A model generated the notes under the pieces. The model was given only the letters and a program-made list of their open reading frames with translations, was not told the origin of the DNA and ran no database searches. DNA of 7,190 nt from positions 1 to 7,190 of the forward strand of contig JAYULM010000460.1 in NCBI GenBank assembly GCA_043763605.1, given 5' to 3'. The DNA comes from JACMIU01 sp043763605. GTDB taxonomy: Bacteria > Armatimonadota > Armatimonadia > Armatimonadales > Armatimonadaceae. Made by a program: the position numbers and the translations under genes. The number at the start of each line of letters is the position of its first letter. Position 1 is the first letter of the stretch. Positions 1 through 5,675 of the stretch are shown piece by piece.

Positions 1-2118
1 GATAGGAGCCGTGTTGCCCGGTGGGGTCACGCCGCCCGCGCCGCCGTCGCTACTTTTCCCACTCCCGCCGTCCGCGCCGATGCCGATCAGGGTGTCCTCG
101 ACCCAGTCCGACAGGCTGAAAAAGCGCGTGTTTCCGGTCGCCATCCCCTGCATGTCGTAGTCGCGCGGGTGCCCGCTGTGGTTCTGCCACGGATATAACT
201 GGAAGTGCAGTTTCGGATCGTTACCCGCGTCCAGCAGCGGCACGACCGATTTTTCCCACGACGTGAAGTCGAGTTGCGTGATCGACGTGTTCATACAGAA
301 GATGTGCGCGTTCGGATAGGCGTTTCGCAGGTTCTGTATCTGGGTGCGATAGCGGTTGATGAAGTCGGTCTCGTCCGGGTTGCCGCCCTGACCGCCGTAC
401 TGGTCGTTGTGCCCGATGGCGATCACAACCGCCTGCGGTTGCCACGCGGCGAAATCGTTCGTCGTGGTTCCCGGTCCGTCCACCGTGTTCCATTTTTCGT
501 ACAGATGGTATGGCGTGAAACCGGCTTGCATGCCCATGCCGCCTTTCGCGATCAGGCGCGTGTCCATCCCGAGTTCGCGACCGGTGAGGATTCCGTAGGA
601 ACGCGCGGAGTTGTTGGACCACTCCCCGTCGTTGTCGGGGTTCGCCCCGGCGAAGTTCGGATCGGGTACGCCGCCCTCGGTCACGGAGTCGCCGTAAAAC
701 TCGATGCGCCGACTGGAAAGCGGTTCGGGACTGAGCAAGCCTTTTCCCGCGTCCAGGTTGAATCCTTTGAAGACGACCTTTTCCTCGATGCTGGAGTTCT
801 TGTACAGGCAGATCGTGTGGTTGGTGTTCGCGAGACCTTGCTTGATCGTGATCTCCCGGTACCCTGGTCCGACGGTGAACTTGATCTGGTTCGTAAAATC
901 GCCGTCGATTACCGCGACCATCCCGGCTTGATTGCCGAGGTAGTCCTGCGAGCCGTCGCCGCGAAAGACGATCTTCGTGCCGTTGAAGCGTGTGCGGATC
1001 TGGCTGCCGGGCCAGTACATATCGGCGTAACTGCCGCCGTTCGCGCCGCCCCGTATCATCCGTCCCTCGTAGACCAGTTTGCCGTTGTCGGGGTAAACAG
1101 TCCCGCTCCCTGCCACCGAGTCGTCGCAGAACGCCCCGGTGATCTCGGACTGCGACAGATACGTGTCGCTCCACGCCGCCCCCGCGTTGAACATCCGCAC
1201 ACACCACTTGTAGTTGTTCGCCGCCGCGAGCGTGGTCGGGATAGTGAAACTGAGCGTATGCAGCCCACGTCCGGCACCGGTTACATCTTTCGTTTGCGTC
1301 AGCACGGTCGTCCCGCTCCCGTTGAGCAACCGGGCGATAATGCGGCGGGCACCCGGCGCGGTGTGTCGCACCTTTACCTGCACCACTTTGCCTTTTTCCA
1401 GCAGGCGGGGGGCTTTGCGCAGGTAGACGAGGTTCCCCGCCTCCGCCGCTTCCACGAACCGGAAGTTGTCGACGCGGAAGTCGCGCAGACCGATGTCGTA
1501 GTTGTAATCGCTGGGACCGTTCGCGTAGGTACCGGCGTTGTGGTAAACGAGAATGCCCGCCTTCGCCGCGCCTGCCGGTGCGGTCGCGCGGACCTTGATC
1601 ACCTGCCACCCGGTCGTGCCGCTGTGCTGGAACTCGCCGCCGCGCACCTCCTTCAGGAGATTACCGGACGCGTCGTAGAAATTCACCTGCGCGTACATGC
1701 CGCGCCAGGTATACGTCTTTTCGTCACGCGTCTTTTTCGAGTCGAACGACAACTCGTACACTTTGCCCGGCGTCACCGACGGGCGCGACGCGGGATTGGT
1801 TTCGAGCGAGCCGCCACGGTCCATCCGGAAATAGCGGCTACCCTCGGTGCCGTCGCCACTTTCGATGTTGAGCTGGTTGCCGTTATAACTGTCCTCGAAG
1901 AAGTTCCAGCCGGTCAGTATGTCGGCGTAATAGCCGTAATTATGGTATGCCGCCTGATTCCCCTGCTCGAAGCCGGGGTTCACGGTCAAAAGGTTGGTTT
2001 GCGCGGACACAGTTGTCGGCGCAAGTATCGGTAGCAAGCCGGTCGTAGCGAGCAAGACGGCGGTCGTCCATTTCGAGCGGCGGGTGGGTATCACTTCGCG
2101 TGACGCGACGATGTTCAT
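1..2118 (-). CDS. Secreted multidomain SGNH-hydrolase / CE2-like carbohydrate esterase, C-terminus beyond the left edge
   Basis: The frame is open for 706 codons from the ATG at 2118 to the window edge, so the gene is partial. Residues 1-39 look like a Sec signal peptide: a basic start (R7, R13, R14, K16), a hydrophobic stretch, and likely cleavage at VSA|Q. Residues 41-225 form a beta-rich region opening NLLTVNPGFEQG, like a CBM4/9-type or jelly-roll module. Residues 228-335 look like another beta-sandwich. Residues 340-465 resemble the jelly roll that precedes the catalytic domain in CE2 esterases. The catalytic domain follows, with block I IEFYGDSVTEGG (nucleophile Ser478), block III GHND (569-572), and a His in NHSGHP (H650, possibly H647). 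No Asp sits three residues before H650, so a Ser-His dyad, reported for some CE2 enzymes, is possible. Residues 681-706 are a Gly/Ser/Pro-rich linker, implying a further domain. By family it should remove acetyl groups from polysaccharides outside the cell; the substrate is inferred only. The Shine-Dalgarno is weak (AGAAAGAAG, 9 nt before ATG). Confidence 0.88.
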   Translation of the reverse strand, partial: MNIVASREVIPTRRSKWTTAVLLATTGLLPILAPTTVSAQTNLLTVNPGFEQGNQAAYHNYGYYADILTGWNFFEDSYNGNQLNIESGDGTEGSRYFRMDRGGSLETNPASRPSVTPGKVYELSFDSKKTRDEKTYTWRGMYAQVNFYDASGNLLKEVRGGEFQHSGTTGWQVIKVRATAPAGAAKAGILVYHNAGTYANGPSDYNYDIGLRDFRVDNFRFVEAAEAGNLVYLRKAPRLLEKGKVVQVKVRHTAPGARRIIARLLNGSGTTVLTQTKDVTGAGRGLHTLSFTIPTTLAAANNYKWCVRMFNAGAAWSDTYLSQSEITGAFCDDSVAGSGTVYPDNGKLVYEGRMIRGGANGGSYADMYWPGSQIRTRFNGTKIVFRGDGSQDYLGNQAGMVAVIDGDFTNQIKFTVGPGYREITIKQGLANTNHTICLYKNSSIEEKVVFKGFNLDAGKGLLSPEPLSSRRIEFYGDSVTEGGVPDPNFAGANPDNDGEWSNNSARSYGILTGRELGMDTRLIAKGGMGMQAGFTPYHLYEKWNTVDGPGTTTNDFAAWQPQAVVIAIGHNDQYGGQGGNPDETDFINRYRTQIQNLRNAYPNAHIFCMNTSITQLDFTSWEKSVVPLLDAGNDPKLHFQLYPWQNHSGHPRDYDMQGMATGNTRFFSLSDWVEDTLIGIGADGGSGKSSDGGAGGVTPPGNTAPI

Positions 2119-2170
2119 AGCGAAAAACTTCTTTCTGCCCGGAGGCGTAAAGGAACGGTTCACGGGCGAA

Positions 2171-2184
2171 TCCTGTTTCCAGGA
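2171..2184 (-). other. Small GNRA-capped hairpin in the esterase leader
   Basis: On the minus strand TCCTG-GAAA-CAGGA can fold as a 5-bp stem closed by a GAAA tetraloop, about 50 nt before the esterase ATG. GNRA loops are stable in RNA, so this could shape the leader. It is short and may be chance. It overlaps by two bases the palindrome at 2183-2194. Confidence 0.3.
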
Positions 2185-2194
2185 AAACGTTTTC
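2183..2194. promoter_or_regulatory. 12-bp perfect palindrome GAAAACGTTTTC, candidate LacI-type operator upstream of the esterase gene
   Basis: GAAAACGTTTTC is a perfect dyad with a central CpG, the form LacI-family proteins usually bind. Aligned on the centre, the surrounding 14 bp match 10 of 14 positions of the perfect site at 5551-5564. It lies 65 bp upstream of the esterase ATG, in the gap between the two secreted-protein genes. A TTGAAA sits just before it on the minus strand, but I see no convincing -10 at the right distance. Control by the neighbouring LacI-family protein is an inference. Confidence 0.4.
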
Positions 2195-2206
2195 TTTCAA
2201 ATGGGC

Positions 2207-2240
2207 GGACGGGGGCGGGCAGTATCTGCCGCCCCCGTCC
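2207..2240 (-). terminator. GC-rich hairpin after the 671-residue gene, possible terminator or mRNA-stabilising stem
   Basis: Starting 10 nt after the stop codon, the minus strand carries GGACGGGGGCGG paired perfectly with CCGCCCCCGTCC. Three more pairs (CAG/CTG) follow past a one-base bulge, with a tiny loop. The stem is very stable, but the bases after it (GCCCATTTGAAAG) contain no T-run. It is therefore not a textbook intrinsic terminator. It may terminate partially, or protect the 3' end of the upstream message and set the ratio between the two secreted proteins. Confidence 0.55.
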
Positions 2241-2250
2241 TGCTCTGCCG

Positions 2251-4266
2251 CTACTGGCTGAGGAGTTGCATTTCGGCGACCTGCGCGTAGTCCGTCGAGC
2301 CGTTGGTGGCGGTTATCGACAACCGGTAATACCGGTAGGCGGTTGTGTTCGTGATGGAATACGATTTCGTCTCGAATCGCCCCCCGAAGACCTGGTTGCT
2401 CTGGGTGTTGAGTGTCACCCACGACGTTCCGTTCGTCGACCCCTGGAAGTTCCAGTTTTTGGGATCGCGTTGCTGAGCATCGTTGGCTGAGGTGACGGTG
2501 TACTGCTTCACGGCATACGCCGTGGTTCCCGCGAACTGGTATTGTAGCCACGCCTTCACGGTGCCGGTCCCGACTGTGCCGAGCCATTTCGTGTTCGCGT
2601 TGCTGTCGAACGCGTTTGGCGCGGTTTCCGCCGCAATCGGGTTGCTGCTCGCCGAAGCCGTGCCACCGGTCGCCCGGTTGACAAGCCCGCCCGCTGTGGT
2701 AAAGGCGAGGAAATTCAGGTTGTAGCCGGAACTATCGGTCACCAGTCGGAGAACCTGATTCCCCGCCGGGAGAGTCACCGGGATCGCCTTATTCGCCCAC
2801 GTATCCCAGCCGTTCGTGCTATCGAACGCGATGCTCCCCAGGTTCGTGCCGCTCGCGTTCTCCAGGTGCGCCGAGCCGCCGAAGCCCGCGTACCGGAACG
2901 TCGCCGTGTAGGTCGCGGCGGAAGGAACGTTGACAGAGTATTTGGTCCACTCGCCCGCCGCCGTCCAGCCCACGACGTTGTTACCTTCGGCACCTGAATA
3001 GGAAATGTCTACACTGTCGGCACGGTACGCGCCGCCGTTGTTGGGTGTGTCGGTGTCGTTGTACCCGTTCCCCGGTCCGCCGACGTCGTAGTTTTCGGCT
3101 TCGATGCGGTTCGCTATCGGCGTATAGACGCCGACCGGTTCACCGCCGTAGGCGAAGCGCGGTGCGGTCGCGACTCGCCGGGTACCGCCCCCGCCGATGC
3201 CGGTCGGGGTGTTGTTTGTGATCACCTTCAGGTTTCGGAACAGCGTGTTGATGTCTGCCGCGGAAATGTCGAACTCGCCGCGTGCGGCTTCCTCCGCCGC
3301 GATCAGGTACTGGTCCTGTCCGGCGTCGTCCACGATATAGCCGCCATAGTTCTGGAGTGCCCAGGCGATCTTTTTCGCTTTTTCGGAGGTCAGACCGAGG
3401 TTGTCGATCACAGCGGTCTTGTCGATGGCGAGCAGGGTCCCCATTTCGATATTCGGGCTGGAATACTGACCGCCGAAGTCCAAGCCGTAGCCGAAGCCGT
3501 CGCTCGGATCGGCGTAATTATCCGCCTGAATCGCGGGCCAACGCCAGCCGGGGTTGCCGTCGCCGGTGGTGACATACGAGCCGTACTTCCCCATGCCGAG
3601 GAGCAGTTTCACGGCGTGGCGGATCGAATCGCGGTTGCCCGCAGTCAACTCCCCTACCCGGATGCTACCGCCGATAGCGGAAAGCCCGGAGCCGTAGTGC
3701 GTGCCCCGGTGTCCCGGTCCGAAGAGGTTGCCGCCGTTCGGCTCGCCGAAGTCGCGTTGCGGGTAGCCCCACAGGGGACCGTCCGACGCAAGGCGGGTGG
3801 TCGGTTGCCACTGGATCAGGCTGTAACCGTCGGGTTGCAGGAACGCCGAGCAGGCGTTCGGTGCCTCGTAGCCGAATTGACCGGGGGTTCCCTGTACGTC
3901 CGGGATGATCAGCCAGTTCGGAATCTGGGTCCAGCCGATCCACGATTCCGTTGTCCCTCCGGCGCGGTACCGCTGGGTGTCGCCGGGAAAGAAGGTCTGC
4001 CGCCACGGGTCGCCGGGATTGACGCGGATCAGCCAGTCGACTTCCTGCACCCCATTGATAGGGGCGTCCAAAAGGTTGGCGTTGATATAGGTGGCGTTGC
4101 TACCGAGCGACGTGTTCCAGATGGAGTCGGCGGAGAACGGTTGTTTCCACGGGTCACGGGAAGCGGTCTGCGCCGTCGCGGAACCACCAGTGACGACTGT
4201 GGCAACGGTCAGTGTTGCAAAAATAGCGATTAGTCGTGCGGTCACGACACGTGAGAGAACAGTCAT
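2251..4266 (-). CDS. Secreted protein with an unassigned N-terminal domain, a CBM6-like module and an F5/8 type C (discoidin-like) module
   Basis: The protein has 671 residues. Residues 1-32 are a signal peptide (R6 and R11, then a hydrophobic stretch) with likely cleavage at ATA|Q. Residues 38-350 form a domain I cannot assign to a characterised enzyme. It opens DPWKQPFSADSIWNTSLGS and contains GPGHRGTHYGSGLSAIGG (183-200) followed by SIRVGEL; it is rich in Trp, Gly and Asp. From memory, similar PFS.DS.WNT openings and G..IR..E motifs occur in uncharacterised secreted bacterial proteins. Residues 387-523 (RIEAENYDVGG, then VGWTAAGEWTKYSVNVP) fit a CBM6/CBM35 beta-sandwich. Residues 528-670 (ATGGTASAS, AFDSNANTKW, PKNWNFQGSTNGTSW) fit an F5/8 type C or CBM32 domain. 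The likely role is binding, and perhaps cutting, a polysaccharide outside the cell. It lies between the regulator and the esterase on one strand. The start is supported by GAGGTG six nt upstream. Confidence 0.88.
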   Translation of the reverse strand: MTVLSRVVTARLIAIFATLTVATVVTGGSATAQTASRDPWKQPFSADSIWNTSLGSNATYINANLLDAPINGVQEVDWLIRVNPGDPWRQTFFPGDTQRYRAGGTTESWIGWTQIPNWLIIPDVQGTPGQFGYEAPNACSAFLQPDGYSLIQWQPTTRLASDGPLWGYPQRDFGEPNGGNLFGPGHRGTHYGSGLSAIGGSIRVGELTAGNRDSIRHAVKLLLGMGKYGSYVTTGDGNPGWRWPAIQADNYADPSDGFGYGLDFGGQYSSPNIEMGTLLAIDKTAVIDNLGLTSEKAKKIAWALQNYGGYIVDDAGQDQYLIAAEEAARGEFDISAADINTLFRNLKVITNNTPTGIGGGGTRRVATAPRFAYGGEPVGVYTPIANRIEAENYDVGGPGNGYNDTDTPNNGGAYRADSVDISYSGAEGNNVVGWTAAGEWTKYSVNVPSAATYTATFRYAGFGGSAHLENASGTNLGSIAFDSTNGWDTWANKAIPVTLPAGNQVLRLVTDSSGYNLNFLAFTTAGGLVNRATGGTASASSNPIAAETAPNAFDSNANTKWLGTVGTGTVKAWLQYQFAGTTAYAVKQYTVTSANDAQQRDPKNWNFQGSTNGTSWVTLNTQSNQVFGGRFETKSYSITNTTAYRYYRLSITATNGSTDYAQVAEMQLLSQ

Positions 4267-4270
4267 TGAA

Positions 4271-4277
4271 CACCTCT
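4271..4277 (-). promoter_or_regulatory. Shine-Dalgarno of the 671-residue secreted protein
   Basis: AGAGGTG on the minus strand ends four nt before the ATG at 4266, with the GAGG core six nt away. This is the clearest ribosome-binding site before any of the four complete starts in the window, and it fixes this start. Confidence 0.75.
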
Positions 4278-4307
4278 TTGTTTAGATAAGAATGATGACG
4301 GCTGAAA

Positions 4308-4324
4308 CGGCTCGGATCGAACCG
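4308..4324 (-). other. Short hairpin in the leader of the secreted-protein gene
   Basis: On the minus strand CGGTTCG-ATC-CGAGCCG can pair over 7 bp with one G-U pair and a three-base loop, about 40 nt before the ATG. TTTCAG follows, so it could be a weak attenuator or a structural leader element. It may also be chance in GC-rich sequence. Confidence 0.3.
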
Positions 4325-4359
4325 GGCGTTGTGGGATCATCGGACAATGCCACGCGCAG

Positions 4360-4373
4360 TGAAGTGGCTTTCG
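4360..4373. promoter_or_regulatory. Weak operator-like sequence upstream of the secreted-protein gene
   Basis: TGAAGTGGCTTTCG matches 9 of 14 positions of the perfect palindrome TGAAACCGGTTTCA at 5551-5564. It lacks the central CpG and is not symmetric. It is in the right place to control the 671-residue gene, but the match is near what chance gives. Confidence 0.15.
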
Positions 4374-4451
4374 ATAAAATTTTTGTTTGTATTTCCTCCT
4401 GTTATGTTGCAAATATAGCGAATACACTGCGAACGTTTCGGTGAGTTATCT

Positions 4452-5519
4452 TTAGGCGGGAGCCGGTCCCGTCGAGTCGCGGACGATCAGTTCCGTGGGA
4501 AGCATCACCTGACGACCCCGCCGGGAAATGTCGCCCACCTGCTCCACCAGCAAAGAAACCGCCTCCTCACCAATCCGGGAGTACGGCTGGCGCATCGTCG
4601 TCAGTGCGGGCTTCACGTCTTTCCCGCCGTCGTCGTCGTTAAATCCGGCGACGGAAACGTCCTCGGGAACCCGCAAGCCGCAGTCCGTCACCGCCGTGAT
4701 CGCGACCGCCGCCGCCGAATCGCTGGCGCAAAACAAAGCCGTGGGGCGGGATGCGGCGGACAGTCGCGCCAGGGCTTGCGCGGCGTGATACACCCCGCCG
4801 TCGCCAGCCGCAACATAGGAGAGCAAAACTTCTTGACTTGGCAACCGATTGCCCTCCATCGCCTCCCGGTACCCGACGATCCGATTTTCGATGTAGACGG
4901 ACTCGGCATCGTTGTCGGTGATCAGGGCGACCCGGCGGTGCCCCAGACCGATCAGATATTCCGTCATCGCGCGAGCCGCCCCCCGGTTGTCTACGTCCAC
5001 CCAGGAAAGGCGCGGGTCGTCGCGCCGGTCGTCCACGAGCACCGTCGGCACACCGGCATTGACCAGCGCGTCGATGAGGTCGCTTTCGCGCTTCTGGTAA
5101 AAAATCAGGAAACCGTCGCAACGTCCGTCCCGGAAGCGCGGCAGGCTTTCGGCGGCTCCGCGCCAGGTCTCGCCCACACACAGCGTGACGTTCTGACCGT
5201 GCACGGCGGCGGCGCGCAAAACCCCGTTGAACAGGATGCCGAAAAACGGCGATTCGTGCGGCGCGACGCTACCGGGGGTCATCACGATACCGAGCGTGTC
5301 CATCCGCTTGCGGGACAAGCCACGCGCGATAGCGGACGGGTAATAACCGAGTTCGCGGGCGACCCGCTGAACGCGCTCACGCGTCGCCGGTGCGATCACC
5401 GACATTGCGGCGGGGTTCAATGCTTTGGAGGCGGTGGCACGGGACACACCCGCCTGCGCCGCGACATCGCGAATGGCTACGGGTGATTGCGTTTCTGCCT
5501 TGAAATCGGTTTCAATCAC
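4452..5519 (-). CDS. LacI/GalR-family transcriptional regulator
   Basis: The protein has 355 residues, close to the usual 330-345 plus a short N-terminal extension. Residues 14-36 (VAIRDVAAQAGVSRATASKALN) are the LacI-type helix-turn-helix. Residues 61-72 (PSAIARGLSRKR) are the hinge helix, whose Leu intercalates at the central CpG of operators in this family. Residues 75-350 are the periplasmic-binding-protein-like sugar-sensing core, with VDVDNRGAARAMTEYL (174-189), CASDSAAAVAITA (264-276), AGFNDDD (291-297) and the late LPTELIVRDST. It is most likely a cytoplasmic repressor released by a sugar; the ligand cannot be read from sequence. The start is GTG at 5519: no ATG lies in frame upstream before a stop, and the first Met downstream (M39) is past the recognition helix. 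No Shine-Dalgarno precedes it. It diverges from lpdA and precedes the two secreted-protein genes on the same strand, which are its likely targets. Confidence 0.93.
   Translation of the reverse strand: MIETDFKAETQSPVAIRDVAAQAGVSRATASKALNPAAMSVIAPATRERVQRVARELGYYPSAIARGLSRKRMDTLGIVMTPGSVAPHESPFFGILFNGVLRAAAVHGQNVTLCVGETWRGAAESLPRFRDGRCDGFLIFYQKRESDLIDALVNAGVPTVLVDDRRDDPRLSWVDVDNRGAARAMTEYLIGLGHRRVALITDNDAESVYIENRIVGYREAMEGNRLPSQEVLLSYVAAGDGGVYHAAQALARLSAASRPTALFCASDSAAAVAITAVTDCGLRVPEDVSVAGFNDDDGGKDVKPALTTMRQPYSRIGEEAVSLLVEQVGDISRRGRQVMLPTELIVRDSTGPAPA
5501..5514. promoter_or_regulatory. Second operator-like site, inside the first codons of the lacI-type gene
   Basis: TGAAATCGGTTTCA differs by one base from the perfect palindrome at 5551-5564, and one further base pairs on each side (T5500, A5515). 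It covers codons 2-6 of the regulator. The two centres are exactly 50 bp apart, so two dimers or one tetramer could hold the promoter between them. Confidence 0.65.
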
Positions 5520-5526
5520 GAACCGG

Positions 5527-5555
5527 ATTCTACCACATCCTGCAGAGTTTTGAAA
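5527..5555 (-). promoter_or_regulatory. Predicted promoter of the lacI-type gene, implying a leaderless mRNA
   Basis: On the minus strand TAGAAT (5532-5527, 5 of 6 to the -10 consensus) is preceded at 17 bp by TTTCAA (a poor -35) inside the operator. The expected transcription start is about 5520, next to the GTG at 5519. The mRNA would then have essentially no leader, consistent with the missing Shine-Dalgarno. A promoter further upstream in the AT-rich gap cannot be excluded. Confidence 0.45.
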
Positions 5556-5564
5556 CCGGTTTCA
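5551..5564. promoter_or_regulatory. Perfect 14-bp LacI-family operator candidate TGAAACCGGTTTCA
   Basis: The site is its own reverse complement over 14 bp and has the central CpG typical of LacI/GalR-family operators, resembling the TGAAA...TTTCA layout of CcpA-type sites. It overlaps the predicted -35 of the lacI-type promoter, so binding should shut that promoter. It is centred about 58 bp upstream of the predicted lpdA transcription start, outside that promoter's core. Confidence 0.75.
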
Positions 5565-5581
5565 TAAATAATGGCGGATTT

Positions 5582-5609
5582 TTTTTGGCGCGCCGCTGTA
5601 TGCTATACT
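5582..5609 (+). promoter_or_regulatory. Predicted lpdA promoter with extended -10
   Basis: TATACT at 5604-5609 (5 of 6 to the -10 consensus) is preceded by TG and one base, giving an extended -10 TGCTATACT. The -35 region (TTTTTG, 16-bp spacer) is poor, which an extended -10 can offset. The start would be about 5616, leaving a 60-nt leader. Confidence 0.55.
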
Positions 5610-5656
5610 GAATGTATACGACGGGCGATATTTACGCGCTAATCGAAAATAAACAC

Positions 5657-5663
5657 AAGGAAA
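5657..5663 (+). promoter_or_regulatory. Distant Shine-Dalgarno of lpdA
   Basis: AAGGAAA is the only purine-rich anti-16S match before the ATG at 5676. It is about 12-15 nt away, longer than the usual 5-9. The frame upstream closes at 5640-5642 with no other start codon, so the ATG stands despite the poor spacing. Confidence 0.45.
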
Positions 5664-5675
5664 CGAAAACTTTTT

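Larger units (their letters stand above)
4267..4451 (-). promoter_or_regulatory. 185-bp gap between lacI and the secreted-protein gene: probable promoter and leader
   Basis: The gap is AT-rich over 4375-4430 and GC-rich nearer the gene. On the minus strand TATATT (in TTCGCTATATTTGC, about 4417-4422) is the best -10 candidate, but no good -35 precedes it, so promoter placement is uncertain. If it is right, the leader is about 140 nt. An AGGAGG lies at about 4394-4399 with no start codon at usable distance. I see no terminator for the lacI-type gene, so read-through from it is also possible. Confidence 0.35.

Noticed and set aside
221..1609. A 462-codon minus-strand frame in another phase
   Set aside because: It is Arg/Gly-rich with no motifs and lies wholly within the esterase gene, so it is an out-of-frame shadow.
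205..2034. A 609-codon open frame on the plus strand opposite the esterase gene
   Set aside because: Its translation is low-complexity (Arg/Val-rich) with no recognisable domain. The opposite strand encodes a protein with a signal peptide and ordered SGNH motifs over the same bases. It is an antisense shadow in GC-rich DNA.
1940..2587. A 215-codon minus-strand frame spanning the gap between the two secreted-protein genes
   Set aside because: It overlaps both real genes in a different phase and has no domain signature. Its length comes from GC-rich sequence.
3616..4233. A 205-codon plus-strand frame opposite the secreted protein's N-terminal domain
   Set aside because: It has no recognisable domain, and the opposite strand has a signal peptide and Shine-Dalgarno supporting the real gene.
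4428..4440. An AACGTT-centred sequence (GCGAACGTTTCGG) after the lacI-type stop as a further operator
   Set aside because: Aligned on the CpG it matches only about 7 of 14 positions of the perfect operator, and its symmetry does not extend beyond AACGTT.
4776..5486. A 236-codon plus-strand frame opposite the lacI-type gene
   Set aside because: The minus strand gives a full LacI-family protein over the same region, and the plus-strand translation has no motif.
5587..5610. GGCGCGCC and the GTATGCTATAC inverted repeat in the lpdA promoter as operators
   Set aside because: The first is a short GC palindrome expected by chance. The second is explained by the -10 region itself, and neither is repeated elsewhere in the window.
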